A DNA stretch of 64,000 bases from the NCBI RefSeq assembly GCF_001028175.1, contig NZ_AEJF01000116.1, forward strand, positions 1 to 64,000, read 5' to 3'. Source of the DNA: Caballeronia mineralivorans PML1(12) (lineage in GTDB: Bacteria; Pseudomonadota; Gammaproteobacteria; Burkholderiales; Burkholderiaceae). The position numbers and the translations under genes are program-made. Shown one piece after another: positions 8,482 through 17,897 of this stretch. Every line of letters starts with the position of its first letter. Within the stretch, counting starts at the first letter, position 1. The notes under the pieces are model-generated. The model was not told where the DNA came from. It worked only from the letters and a program-made list of their open reading frames with translations, and did not search any database.

Positions 8482-8868
8482 TTAGCTTCCGCCTTGCTCG
8501 CGCAGCGTCAACTTACTGCTAACCGACGTGACGCCCTGCACCTGCTTCGCCGCATCGACAGCCAGGCCATCCTGATCCTCGCTCATGATCTGACCGGCCA
8601 GCGTTACGTGCCCCGTCTTTGCATTGCCGAAGACGGAGATTGTCGTGTGCTCGAGACCCTTGGTTTTGAAAATGGCTTTCTGAACGGTCTTGGAAAATGC
8701 ACGGTTGGCTGCGCGAACCGACTTCTTCGTCGGGGCTGCTTGCACGCTAGTCGCTGCGGTACTGTCCGACGCGCCAGTCGTCGAGTTCGCCGCAAATGCC
8801 GGCGTATAAGCGAAAGCCGCAACAGCGATCGCAAGGCCGCTGCTCACAACGAGTTGTGGAAGTTTCAT
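8482..8868 (-). CDS. Periplasmic BON-domain protein
   Basis: This 128-residue protein starts with a clear signal peptide (MKLPQLVVSSGLAIAVAAFA ... AFA|ANS). It has an Ala/Ser/Thr-rich linker and then one BON domain (about 55-125: VQKAIFKTKGLEHTTISVFG, GHVTLAGQI, AAKQVQGVTSVSSKLTL). BON domains bind phospholipid or other envelope surfaces, as in OsmY. AAGGATC precedes the start. It appears monocistronic and is one of the few intact genes between 7.9 and 11.8 kb. Confidence 0.85.
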   Translation of the reverse strand: MKLPQLVVSSGLAIAVAAFAYTPAFAANSTTGASDSTAATSVQAAPTKKSVRAANRAFSKTVQKAIFKTKGLEHTTISVFGNAKTGHVTLAGQIMSEDQDGLAVDAAKQVQGVTSVSSKLTLREQGGS

Positions 8869-8983
8869 GATTTGATCCTTAATTTGAGTTTGAGAAAAAT
8901 TCGTTTGAGTTATGGATACGTCACTGTCACCCGAGGCGGATGAGCACGTACTGCGTTGGGATCCTATTGCTGTTCAGCGATCC

Positions 8984-9280
8984 TCATGAATCAAATTTAT
9001 TGCGCTCGCTTTGCGTCGACATGAGAGGGAGAGCCGCCGCCTCTTCGGCGGTGATGGCCTGGGTTTCATGCCGACAATGCGTTCATCGACGATGTGGTAC
9101 TCGGCATAGGTCCGGCCTGTTGATTGCCCTTGCGTAGGTATGTGGATGTCCAGGTCGACCCGCGACTGCGGATCATCGATAGGCAGGTTTTGGTAGTAAC
9201 CAATTGCTTTCGTGATGCGCTTTCCCTGATCTGAACTGGCGAGGCTAGGAGCTGTTGACTGGCGGTGACGTGTTTCGAAA
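8984..9280 (-). pseudogene. Unidentified coding remnant downstream of the aldehyde dehydrogenase
   Basis: Two minus-strand frames carry protein-like sequence in series. The first, just after the ALDH stop, reads KRITKAIGYYQNLPIDDPQS, then VDLDIHIPT, then YAEYHIVDERIVGMKPRP. The second continues as ITAEEAAALPLMSTQSERNK and stops at 8984. A one-base shift near the MKPRP segment joins them. There is no start codon or ribosome binding site at the 5' end, so the N-terminus is lost or replaced. I do not recognise the family. The rest of the gap (8869-8983) shows nothing beyond the BON gene's leader. Confidence 0.4.
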
Positions 9281-9291
9281 AATGGCCTTGG

Positions 9292-10781
9292 TCAGAAAGG
9301 AAACTGACGCGCGCCGTGTTGCACCGAGATCCAGTGCTCGGTCGTGAAGTCCTCGAACATTCCATTGGCGCCAAACCGGCCGAGACCGAAGTTCTTCTCG
9401 CCGCCAAACGGCATGTTTGCGAGATCCACCGCGGGAAGGTCGTTGACGTGGGTCATACCGGCCTCGAGTTGATGTGCGAACCGTACGCCGTGATCGATGT
9501 TGCGTGTCAACACGGCGCTCGACAAACCGAATTCGGTATCGTTCGCCATACGCAGCGCATCCGGTTCATCCTTGGCGCGCGAGATGGGTACGACAGGCCC
9601 AAAAATCTCGTCTCGCCCGAGACGCACATGCTCCGTCACGTTGGTGAAGACATGTGGCGGAAGAACGAGCCCCTCAGGTTTGCCGCCAACGCGCTCCGTC
9701 GCGCCGTCCGCGCGCGCGTCGACGATCATCGTGTTCAGACCATCAAGCTGATGTTGGTTGATGATCGGGCCCACAGCTGTATCGGCGAGGTTCGGATCGC
9801 CATATTTCAGGCCCTTCACCCGCTCGACGAACGCCTCCACGAACCGATCGTGAAGGGCATCATCGACGATCACGCGGTTGACGCTGACACACAGCTCGCC
9901 CCGGTGCAGAAAACGTCCGAAGGTGGCGATGTTCACGGCCTGCTCAAGATCGGCATCGTCGAGGATGACAAGCGGATTGTTGCCGCCCAATTCGAGCTGC
10001 GCCTTTTTGAGTGTTTTCCCGGTGGCAGCTAATCCGGCAATGCGTCGTCCGACCGGCGTTGAGCCGGTGAACGAGATCACCCGTGATGCGGGATGCAGGA
10101 CGAACGGGTCGCCAATCAGATGATTGTCACCGCTGACGACGTTCAGGACACCCGGCGGGAGACCCGCTTCCTCGAAGATCTTCCCAAGAAGCAGCTCGCC
10201 GGTGACGACCGTCTCGGAGGCCGGCTTCAAGACGACGGCATTTCCGAGAGCCAGCGCGGGCGCCATGGCGCGGCTGCTCAGATGCATCGGCCAATTCCAG
10301 GGGCTGATGACAGAGACGACGCCCACCGGGACGCGGTAGATCCGGTGCTCCTTGCCCGGAATATCGCCAGGCATGATGCGACCCGACTCGCGGGTTGGCA
10401 GGGTCGACGCCTCGAGGATGATAGCGCGAACCGCCGACCATTCGAGCTCCGCTTTGATGCGAACGCTGCCGGATTCCCGGATCAACCAGTCGACGATCTC
10501 AACGTGACGAACGTCCATGACCGCGGCAGCTTTGCGCAAACCTCGGCCCTCTGTCCCGGCAAGGTGTTGGCCCAGTGGCGCTGAGCCCGTTTGGCGCTCG
10601 CATAGGCAGCGTCAATATCCGCGACATTCGCCTGTGGTACTTCGACGAGCGTCCGGCCGGTGTAGGGATCGAGATCCTTGAAGATCGTTCCTGCAGCGCC
10701 GGCACGCCAGCGCCCGTCGATAAGGAGTTCGCCAAAGACATAATGAGAGGGCGCGGAGGGAACAGAGGTGGACATGAGCAT
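9292..10781 (-). pseudogene. Aldehyde dehydrogenase with a one-base frameshift
   Basis: The first part (10781 to about 10538) and the second (about 10538 to 9292) together make a full-length NAD(P)-dependent aldehyde dehydrogenase of the benzaldehyde/vanillin dehydrogenase type. The second part has SPWNWPMHLSSRAMAPALAL, the catalytic Glu in ELGGNN, and the catalytic Cys in RGELCVSVNRV. The frames meet at GAGGTTTGCGCAAAG (minus strand); one more T would restore EVLRKAAAVMD. Loss of one T from a run of four therefore explains the break. All catalytic residues are intact, so the lesion is recent or is a sequencing error. It would oxidise an aromatic aldehyde to the acid. Confidence 0.75.
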
Positions 10782-10919
10782 TATTCTTGGTGGTTGTCAA
10801 AACCCAGGCCGACAGCCTCACCGACAGCTTGGGGCCGCGTTGCCATTGATGAAGGATCGTCGAGACATGGAGAATGTGGCGGGCTTCCCCTTAAATGGAC
10901 CGCGCCCGCCTGTCCGTTG

Positions 10920-11716
10920 CTACTTCACGGGTTGTCCCGCAGCGGCCATGATGAGCTCCGCAATTTCCTGCGGATGGGAGATCAGCGAGAGATGGCTGGC
11001 CTTCACTTCGATTGTTTTGGCGCCCATGCGCTTGGCCATGAAGCGTTCGAGATCGGGGTTGATCGTTCGATCTTCCGTCGAGACGGCATAAAAGCCCGGC
11101 TTCGACCGCCAGGCCGCCTGCGTGGTCTTACCCGTGAGCAGCTCCCTGTAGAACGGCTCCTGGACCGCATAGAGCACCTTTGCCTTCGCTTCCGGCAGGT
11201 CCCCCGCGAAATCACGCAAGAACGAAACTTCGGACAGGCGTCCTTCGTCGCCATCGAAGACGATTCCCGCCGAGGCGGGCGGTGTCGGAAACGTCTTGGC
11301 CAACGCCGTATAATCTTCGCCCGCATCGGGTGCTCGCGCCGCCACATAGACGAGAGCAGAAACGTTCGGATGCATGCCGGCCTCGGTGACGATCATCCCT
11401 GAGAAGGAATGGCCAACCAGGACCGTGGGGCCGTCCTGCCGGGCGAGCACCCGCTGTGCCGAGGCGACCGCTGTGCCGAGGCGACCGCTTCCGGTAGCGT
11501 CGTCAAAGGGTTCTGCACGGCTGTGGCATTGAGGCCTGCGGCCTGCAATCGTGCGATCACATCTGACCAGCATGACCCGTCGGCGAACAGCCCATGTACC
11601 AGGACTACGTTTTTGGCGATGGGCACGGTCGCGGATCGGGCCGCGGCCGGGAGGAGACTTGCCGCGGCCATTGCGGCGGCCGCGATGGTAAAGGTGCGTC
11701 TGTCGATCTGGGGCAT
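10920..11716 (-). pseudogene. Tat-exported alpha/beta hydrolase broken by a 17-bp tandem duplication
   Basis: The N-terminal frame starts at 11716 with a Tat signal (MPQIDRRTFTIAAAAMAAAS) and the hydrolase strand VVLVHGLFADGSCWSD. The C-terminal frame, down to 10920, has the nucleophile elbow GPTVLVGHSFSG and the late His segment KASHLSLISHP. The family is the RsbQ/esterase-like alpha/beta hydrolases of about 260 residues. The frames are separated by the tandem repeat at 11451-11489: removing one 17-base copy restores PEAVASAQRVLARQDG exactly. It is the fourth gene of the SDR-tautomerase-isomerase operon. Confidence 0.8.
11451..11489. repeat. 17-bp tandem duplication inside the hydrolase gene
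   Basis: The unit CCGCTGTGCCGAGGCGA occurs at 11451-11467 and again at 11468-11484, followed by CCGCT of a third copy. Seventeen is not a multiple of three, so the duplication shifts the frame. It looks like replication slippage. Confidence 0.85.
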
Positions 11717-11792
11717 GAGCCTGTCATTCCTTTGATGTTCGATGTCTTCGGGAGCGAGCGGGATCATCGCCGTTCAGGTGCCCGAAGAGGCG

Positions 11793-12083
11793 CTATTCGG
11801 TCGCGAAGCCGCGGTAGGGCGCCAGTGGAACAATAGAGACGGCTTCTTGCATGCCCAAACCAAACAATGGCAGCCTGTCCAGGGCAGACTTCACGCCGTC
11901 TTCGGATTCGACTTCGAGCAGGAGGCATGCACCCCCCACATCGCCACGGTGCCAAATGTGGCGCACGATGCCCTCGCCATAGAGCTTGCGAACGGCAGCG
12001 GTTTCGGCTGCGAGCCTCTCGGGGGTGTATTCGGAGTCCGAAAATTTTTCGCTACGCCGGCGGGTTATGACGATGTATTGCAT
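11793..12083 (-). CDS. Muconolactone isomerase-like small protein
   Basis: This 96-residue protein (MQYIVITRRRSEKFSDSEYT ... ETAAVRKLYGEGIVRHIWHR ... GGACLLLEVESEDGVKSALD) has the ferredoxin-like alpha+beta pattern and length of the muconolactone delta-isomerase family. AGGAG seven bases before the ATG fixes the start at 12083. It lies between the tautomerase and the broken hydrolase in one operon. The true substrate is unknown; members outside the catechol pathway are common. Confidence 0.65.
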   Translation of the reverse strand: MQYIVITRRRSEKFSDSEYTPERLAAETAAVRKLYGEGIVRHIWHRGDVGGACLLLEVESEDGVKSALDRLPLFGLGMQEAVSIVPLAPYRGFATE

Positions 12084-12139
12084 TTGATTGCTCCTGGTGT
12101 GTTGCCTCGAAGGCAAGTTTAGTTCGAACATAACCGACT

Positions 12140-12475
12140 CTACTTCTGGGCGTGGAGCTTGGCCGCCTGCTCGGAGGCATCGACGGGCGGCAGGGCGGTA
12201 GCGAACTCGTCCCTGGACATCGGCCTCCCATCAATCATTTCGAAGACGTCCTTGGACCGACCCAGCGTGTCCATTAGGGACGGAGGTCCGGCGAACGGCT
12301 CTCCGCCGATGTGCCAGCCGTCGGTGTGAAGTTCCTCGATCAAGACCCAGGTCACCTGGCGAAACGCCTCGGAGCCCTCGAACTTGACCATGACGTCCGT
12401 TAGGGCCTTTGCCAGCGCATGTTTCTGGGTGCTGGTGAAGACGCCATCGACCAGTTTCACATTTACGAAGGGCAT
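12140..12475 (-). CDS. Tautomerase (4-oxalocrotonate tautomerase-like)
   Basis: The 111-residue protein begins MPFVNVKLVDGVFTSTQKHA. Pro2 would become the catalytic N-terminal proline after Met removal. It continues with the family helix (LAKALTDVMVKFEG) and strand (TWVLIEELHTDGWHIGGE). A C-terminal extension of about 45 residues makes it longer than classic 62-residue 4-OT enzymes. It lies between the SDR and isomerase-like genes, all on the minus strand with short gaps, so it probably isomerises a keto-acid or dienol intermediate. Confidence 0.75.
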   Translation of the reverse strand: MPFVNVKLVDGVFTSTQKHALAKALTDVMVKFEGSEAFRQVTWVLIEELHTDGWHIGGEPFAGPPSLMDTLGRSKDVFEMIDGRPMSRDEFATALPPVDASEQAAKLHAQK

Positions 12476-12585
12476 GTTTTTTCTTTTTGGGAATTTGGAG
12501 CGCAGCGGGGCGTTGCAGGAGCGGGATTGCACCTGCAACGATGACTACGCATGTCGGCTCTCAAGCGGTAGAAGGCAGGAAAGCC

Positions 12586-13404
12586 TCAGGGTTCGAACGC
12601 GGTTGCGGTGGCCCGCTCGCGCCACGCCGCCATGTCGGATTGCACTTTCGCGATCTTTTCATCAATCCTGGCAAAGGCATCGGCGCCCAGCGGCAGCCGC
12701 AATGGCGGGAACTCGGATTCCGCCGCCGCGATGATCACCTGCACAGCCTTCGCCGGATCGCCGGACTGGCTACCATCGCGGCTTCCGACGTTCGCGCGTG
12801 TCACGCCGGCGGTCGACGCGTAGTCCTCGATCACGCGCTCCGCTTTGGACATGGATTGCGACGACAGGAATTCGGTGCGGAAGTAGCCGGGCTCGACGAT
12901 CATCACGCGAATGCCGAAAGGGTTCACCTCCAGAGCAAGAGCTTCGGACATGCCTTCGACGGCAAATTTGGTCGCGTTGTAGATCCCGAACCCGGCCGAA
13001 CCCGCCATGCCGCCAACCGATGAGAAGTTGATGATCAGGCCGGAACGCTGTTCTCTGAGGGAGGGTAGAACCGCCTGAATGACGTTCAGCGTTCCAAACA
13101 CGTTCGTCGCGAACACATGTCGCGCTTCATCCGGTGAGACCTCCTCGACCGCGCCGACCATGCCGAAGCCGGCATTGTTGACTACTACATCGATTGGTCC
13201 GACGGTCTCGATGATATCGAGGACGGCTGCGTGCACATCCTCCGGGTTCGTCACGTCGAGCTTGAATACGGTCAGATTTGCGTGACGAAGATCGCTGAGG
13301 CCGTTGCGTGTCGTGCCAGCGACACGGTGTCCATTCTTCAAAAGTTCTTCCGACAATTGCTTTCCGAAGCCCCGGGAAATTCCAGTTACCAACCAATTGG
13401 ACAC
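12586..13404 (-). CDS. Short-chain dehydrogenase/reductase (SDR)
   Basis: The 272-residue protein has the classical SDR motifs: TGISRGFG for cofactor binding, NNAG, the Ser of NFSSVGG and YNATK as the catalytic Tyr-x3-Lys. It is first in the minus-strand operon and divergent from the LysR gene at 13508. It closely resembles the SDR at 22103-22945 (shared QRSG, FGIR, VEPG, FRTE, GDPAK), so the two are paralogues of one subfamily. The substrate is unknown. Confidence 0.87.
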   Translation of the reverse strand: MSNWLVTGISRGFGKQLSEELLKNGHRVAGTTRNGLSDLRHANLTVFKLDVTNPEDVHAAVLDIIETVGPIDVVVNNAGFGMVGAVEEVSPDEARHVFATNVFGTLNVIQAVLPSLREQRSGLIINFSSVGGMAGSAGFGIYNATKFAVEGMSEALALEVNPFGIRVMIVEPGYFRTEFLSSQSMSKAERVIEDYASTAGVTRANVGSRDGSQSGDPAKAVQVIIAAAESEFPPLRLPLGADAFARIDEKIAKVQSDMAAWRERATATAFEP

Positions 13405-13479
13405 GATTTAGCTCCTCAGCAGTGTTGTTCATCTCGTGCAAACAGAATACGATTGCCCACGCTCACCGTCCAAGCGACT

Positions 13480-13496
13480 ATCACCGGCTCTGTGAT
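13480..13496. promoter_or_regulatory. LysR-type dyad in the divergent promoter
   Basis: ATCAC-CGGCTCT-GTGAT is a 5-bp perfect dyad 12 bp before the LysR start codon and 76 bp from the SDR start. It suits a LysR-type recognition site controlling both genes. The arms are short, so support is modest. Confidence 0.3.
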
Positions 13497-13507
13497 TAGA
13501 GAAACTT

Positions 13508-14410
13508 ATGAGCCCGATCGACTTCAAGCACCTGCGCTATTTTGTCGGCGTCGCCGACGAATTGCATTTCGGACGCGCGGCAGCAAAGCTCGCGGTGACG
13601 CAGCCAGCGTTGAGCCAACAGATCGCAGCGTTGGAAGCCATTCTGGGTGTGCAGCTTCTGATCCGTGATCGAAGAGGCGTCGTACTGACGGCCGCAGGCG
13701 AGGTCTTTCAGGCGCAGGCGATCGAGGTCTTGGCCCAGATGGAAACGATGGTGGAGGTCACGCGCCGCACCGCGTTTCAAAACGAACAGCGGATCGCGAT
13801 CGCTATGGTCGAATACACCGATCTGCCCTTTGTCGTGCCGGCGTTGACGGAACTGCAGAAGCTCTATCCCAACGTCAAGATCAGCCGCAAGGAGATGGTA
13901 TCAACGCAGCAAGTCAAGGCCCTGATCACCCACCAGATTGACATTGGCATGGGCGTGCTGTTGGCGAATGAAGATCAGACGGCGAAGGTTTCGACCCGGT
14001 TTGTCCTCGGCGGGCGATGGCTATTGGCCGCGCCGCGCATTCACCGGCTGGCTCAGGTCAAGGTTATTCATCTGACAGATCTCGTAGATGAAAACCTGAT
14101 CATCTTTTCCCGCAATGTTAACGAGCCGCTCTACGATGCTGTTCTGGCGAGCTTTCAACGCGCCAAGGTTGTGCCAAACTTCGTTTACGAGACCACGCAA
14201 GCGCAGATCGGTCTGCGCATCGTCAAGGATGGTGGCGGGCTGATGCTCGGCGCCGATTACGCGTTGAGAGAGAGGCACGATGGCATCATCTATGTCCCGA
14301 TCGAGGGGCTGCCGAATTTGAACGTGCATATCTTTTGGCGGGAGCGGGAAAGCTCCGGTCTCGTATTGGACTTCGTGGAGTTCCTAGCTGAGGCGGCGCT
14401 GCGTGACTGA
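13508..14410 (+). CDS. LysR-family transcriptional regulator
   Basis: The 300-residue protein has an N-terminal winged HTH (HLRYFVGVADELHFGRAAAK, TQPALSQQIAALE, about residues 5-62) and a periplasmic-binding-protein-like effector domain from about residue 90. The start sequence (FKHLRYFVGVADELHFGRAA) resembles BenM/CatM-type regulators of aromatic and beta-ketoadipate genes. It is divergent from the SDR-tautomerase-isomerase-hydrolase operon, its likely target. A strong hairpin follows its stop. Confidence 0.9.
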   Translation: MSPIDFKHLRYFVGVADELHFGRAAAKLAVTQPALSQQIAALEAILGVQLLIRDRRGVVLTAAGEVFQAQAIEVLAQMETMVEVTRRTAFQNEQRIAIAMVEYTDLPFVVPALTELQKLYPNVKISRKEMVSTQQVKALITHQIDIGMGVLLANEDQTAKVSTRFVLGGRWLLAAPRIHRLAQVKVIHLTDLVDENLIIFSRNVNEPLYDAVLASFQRAKVVPNFVYETTQAQIGLRIVKDGGGLMLGADYALRERHDGIIYVPIEGLPNLNVHIFWRERESSGLVLDFVEFLAEAALRD

Positions 14411-14477
14411 AGGCACACGGCGCTTCGCCTGTGATGTATTCGGGACTCGCCGACAGCGAGGCGAGTTGGTGGCAGGC

Positions 14478-14509
14478 GGCGGTGTAGCAATACGCCGCTG
14501 CTACCCGCC
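14478..14509 (+). terminator. Strong hairpin after the LysR gene
   Basis: GGCGG-T-GTAGCA (14478-14489) pairs with TGCTAC-CCGCC (14499-14509) around a 9-base loop, giving an 11-bp stem with one bulged T, 68 bp after the LysR stop. There is no U-tract. The remaining DNA to the recombinase leader (14510-14773) shows no gene. Confidence 0.4.
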
Positions 14510-14773
14510 GATCTCCGTGCTGGAAACACGTCGTTGAGTATTGGCTTAGACCATACTCCTGCGGCTCTGGCACTCGTTGCTAACCCGCGTTTCATCTCCG
14601 TGCGGCGGTCAGCCCCGTGCGCAGCGAAAGTCATACTGTCTATGGGCGTTGGGCGGAAATAGCCAAGTCCTCGACAATTTTAATGACGGTCTCGAACGGC
14701 GCTATATTGTGGTCGACTGCACGCGTCCGCCCTGCGTACTAGCGGAAAGCGGCGCTCCGCGATGAGCACAAAA

Positions 14774-14803
14774 TCAGACTCCGATCAACCAATTGGAGTC
14801 TGA
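14774..14803 (+). promoter_or_regulatory. Hairpin that encloses the recombinase Shine-Dalgarno
   Basis: TCAGACTCC (14774-14782) and GGAGTCTGA (14795-14803) form a perfect 9-bp stem with a 12-base loop. The only good Shine-Dalgarno, GGAG at 14795-14798, is in the 3' arm, and the ATG follows at 14805. Folded mRNA would hide the ribosome binding site. As DNA, the same dyad could be an operator or recombination site. Confidence 0.6.
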
Positions 14804-14804
14804 C

Positions 14805-15419
14805 ATGGAAACCAAGCAAACGCGGGAGCCGTGGAACAGAGGCAAACCAATTGGGCAAAAGCCACCGCTGAAGCTGAAGGACATTTGGGCAATACGAATT
14901 TATCTCCAGAATGCGCATGCGGTTCGCGATCTTGCGTTGTTCAATGTCGCAATCGACAGCAAACTACGCGGCTGTGACTTGGTCAACCTTCGTGTTCGCG
15001 ACGTGATGCACGGTGGTCAAGTGTTGCCCCGGGTGATGATTGTGCAACATAAAACACAGCGTTCGGTGCAATTCGAGTTGACCGAACCCACGCGATCAGC
15101 GGTGATTGCCTGGGTTGAGAAGGCTCACTTGAAGCCGGAAGGGTATCTTTTTCCTAGCCGTGTTCTGAGCTCCCCTCACGTCTCTACGCGGCAATATGCT
15201 CGGATCGTACATCGTTGGGTCGCAGCCGTTGGTCTCGACTCAGCGATTTACGGCACCCATACGATGCGGCGAACTAAGGCAACGTTGATTTACAAGCGTA
15301 CGAAGAACCTCCGAGCCGTTCAACTCCTGCTTGGGCATTCCAAGCTGGCGAGCACAGTCAGATACCTTGGCATCGAAGTTGACGATGCGCTGGAGATCGC
15401 CGAGCAAACCGAGATCTAG
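14805..15419 (+). CDS. Small solitary tyrosine recombinase
   Basis: The 204-residue protein is little more than a catalytic domain but keeps the full active-site set: Arg55 (SKLRGCDLVNL), Lys83, His152 and Arg155 (THTMRR), His178 (LLGHSK) and the nucleophile Tyr187 (TVRYLG). It lacks the usual Arm and core-binding domains, in line with the short stand-alone site-specific integrases seen in many Proteobacteria. These may act on integron-like or dimer-resolution sites; the target is unknown. The start at 14805 follows GGAG; an in-frame ATG at 14793 lies inside the hairpin. Confidence 0.85.
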   Translation: METKQTREPWNRGKPIGQKPPLKLKDIWAIRIYLQNAHAVRDLALFNVAIDSKLRGCDLVNLRVRDVMHGGQVLPRVMIVQHKTQRSVQFELTEPTRSAVIAWVEKAHLKPEGYLFPSRVLSSPHVSTRQYARIVHRWVAAVGLDSAIYGTHTMRRTKATLIYKRTKNLRAVQLLLGHSKLASTVRYLGIEVDDALEIAEQTEI

Positions 15420-15621
15420 CAAAGCCCTTATCGGTCGCACGTCGACGGAGTTCGATCAGGACCGTGCGTCCGCTAATTCACCAGATACCGAGCGTGTACT
15501 GCCGGCCATGAGCGGCTGTTCGCGGACATCGCTCCGAACGACCGCAGCTCAGAACCTAACGGCCGTTCGTCGTATCTTGCAATCACCGCACTCTGCAGGT
15601 TCGTTGACGTTCGGAACGGTC

Positions 15622-16524
15622 TCATCGCGATTGCGAATGCGTTTTCACATAATCCACCAAAGCTTTTAGCTTCGAGGGCAGCTGCCGCCTGCTTGGGTAA
15701 TACAGAAAAAAGCCCGGAAATGTCGGGGAAAAGCTGCTCAGCACGCGCGTCAACCTTTTGGCCTGCAAGTGGGGAAGCGCGATTTGCTCGAATGTATAAG
15801 CCAACGCAATGCCGTCCAACGCAGCCTGGACCGAGAACAACGAATCGCTAATAGTCAGATTGCCGCCGACGTCGTACTCGACGAGCTGACCATCGACCAG
15901 GAGCTCCCACTTGTAAATGGCTCCACTACCGGAGAACCTGAATCGGACGCAATTATGATCCTCAAGATCCGAGGGATGCTCCGGGATGGATCGTTGCTTG
16001 AAGTAGTCGGGCGATCCGACAATGACCACGGGTATCGGACCGCCCAAAGGCACCGCAATCATGTCTTTCTGAACACTTTCTCCCATTCGAATGCCGGCAT
16101 CAAAGCCGCGCTCGACGATGTCAACGTAGCCCTCATCGTTTGTCAGCTCAATCTGGATGTCAGGATAGGCCTGCAGAAATCCCGCCAGCAGGGGCTGGAG
16201 CACCATGACGGTGGAAATGCGAGCTGCATTGATGCGCAACAGACCCGACGGCTGCCCCTGCAGCGCGTGAATCTGTTCTCCTGCGTCAAGTACGTCGCTC
16301 AGCGCCGGTCCGATCCGCGAAAGGTAGGCTTCGCCGGCTTCAGTGAGACTAATGCTGCGAGTCGTCCGGTTAAGCAATCTGACACCGAGCCGCGCCTCAA
16401 GATTCCTGATGGCCTGACTGAGCGCGGAAGGGGAAACCTCAAGCGCTGCTGCAGCCACGGTGAAACCGCGGTGCTCCGCGACCTTCCAGAACGCAAGAAG
16501 TCCGTCGAGTTGGTTGAGTCTCAT
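15622..16524 (-). CDS. LysR-family transcriptional regulator
   Basis: The 300-residue protein has an N-terminal HTH (FTVAAAALEVSPSALSQAIR, then LEARLGVRLLNRTTRSISLT) and a substrate-binding domain typical of the AaeR/CrgA-like subgroup. It is divergent from the aldo/keto reductase at 16702. A perfect 15-bp palindrome lies five bases upstream of its start codon, suggesting autoregulation and control of the reductase. The 200 bp between it and the recombinase show no gene. Confidence 0.9.
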   Translation of the reverse strand: MRLNQLDGLLAFWKVAEHRGFTVAAAALEVSPSALSQAIRNLEARLGVRLLNRTTRSISLTEAGEAYLSRIGPALSDVLDAGEQIHALQGQPSGLLRINAARISTVMVLQPLLAGFLQAYPDIQIELTNDEGYVDIVERGFDAGIRMGESVQKDMIAVPLGGPIPVVIVGSPDYFKQRSIPEHPSDLEDHNCVRFRFSGSGAIYKWELLVDGQLVEYDVGGNLTISDSLFSVQAALDGIALAYTFEQIALPHLQAKRLTRVLSSFSPTFPGFFLYYPSRRQLPSKLKALVDYVKTHSQSR

Positions 16525-16528
16525 ATTG

Positions 16529-16543
16529 TGAAGATTATCTTCA
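16529..16543. promoter_or_regulatory. Perfect palindrome TGAAGAT-T-ATCTTCA
   Basis: A 7-bp perfect inverted repeat with one central base lies immediately upstream of the LysR start (16524) and 158 bp before the aldo/keto reductase. Position and symmetry fit a LysR operator that represses its own gene. Confidence 0.5.
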
Positions 16544-16623
16544 TACGGCGTTGAGTATTTGGGTGTTTTTCTTCTTAGTCATTGTGCCTACAGTGGGGGG
16601 CATTGGGAAGCGAGCTGTTCTGA

Positions 16624-17685
<1,062 letters not shown>

Positions 17686-17897
17686 TTGCAGGATGTCGCT
17701 CAATTAAGTGAGATGTAAATCCTGCGATTCAACAACCCGCCCGGTTCCGGAATTCGGTATCGGCACAGCGTCCCCGCGGTTGAGAGGGCTGCAATGTGGG
17801 AAGACGCGGCGCGCCTGACGAGTCAGGCGGCGAACCGGTCTCTCGTACCGTAGACAGCGCCCTCTTCTTTCCAATCTACGTCAGGTGAGACAAGTCC

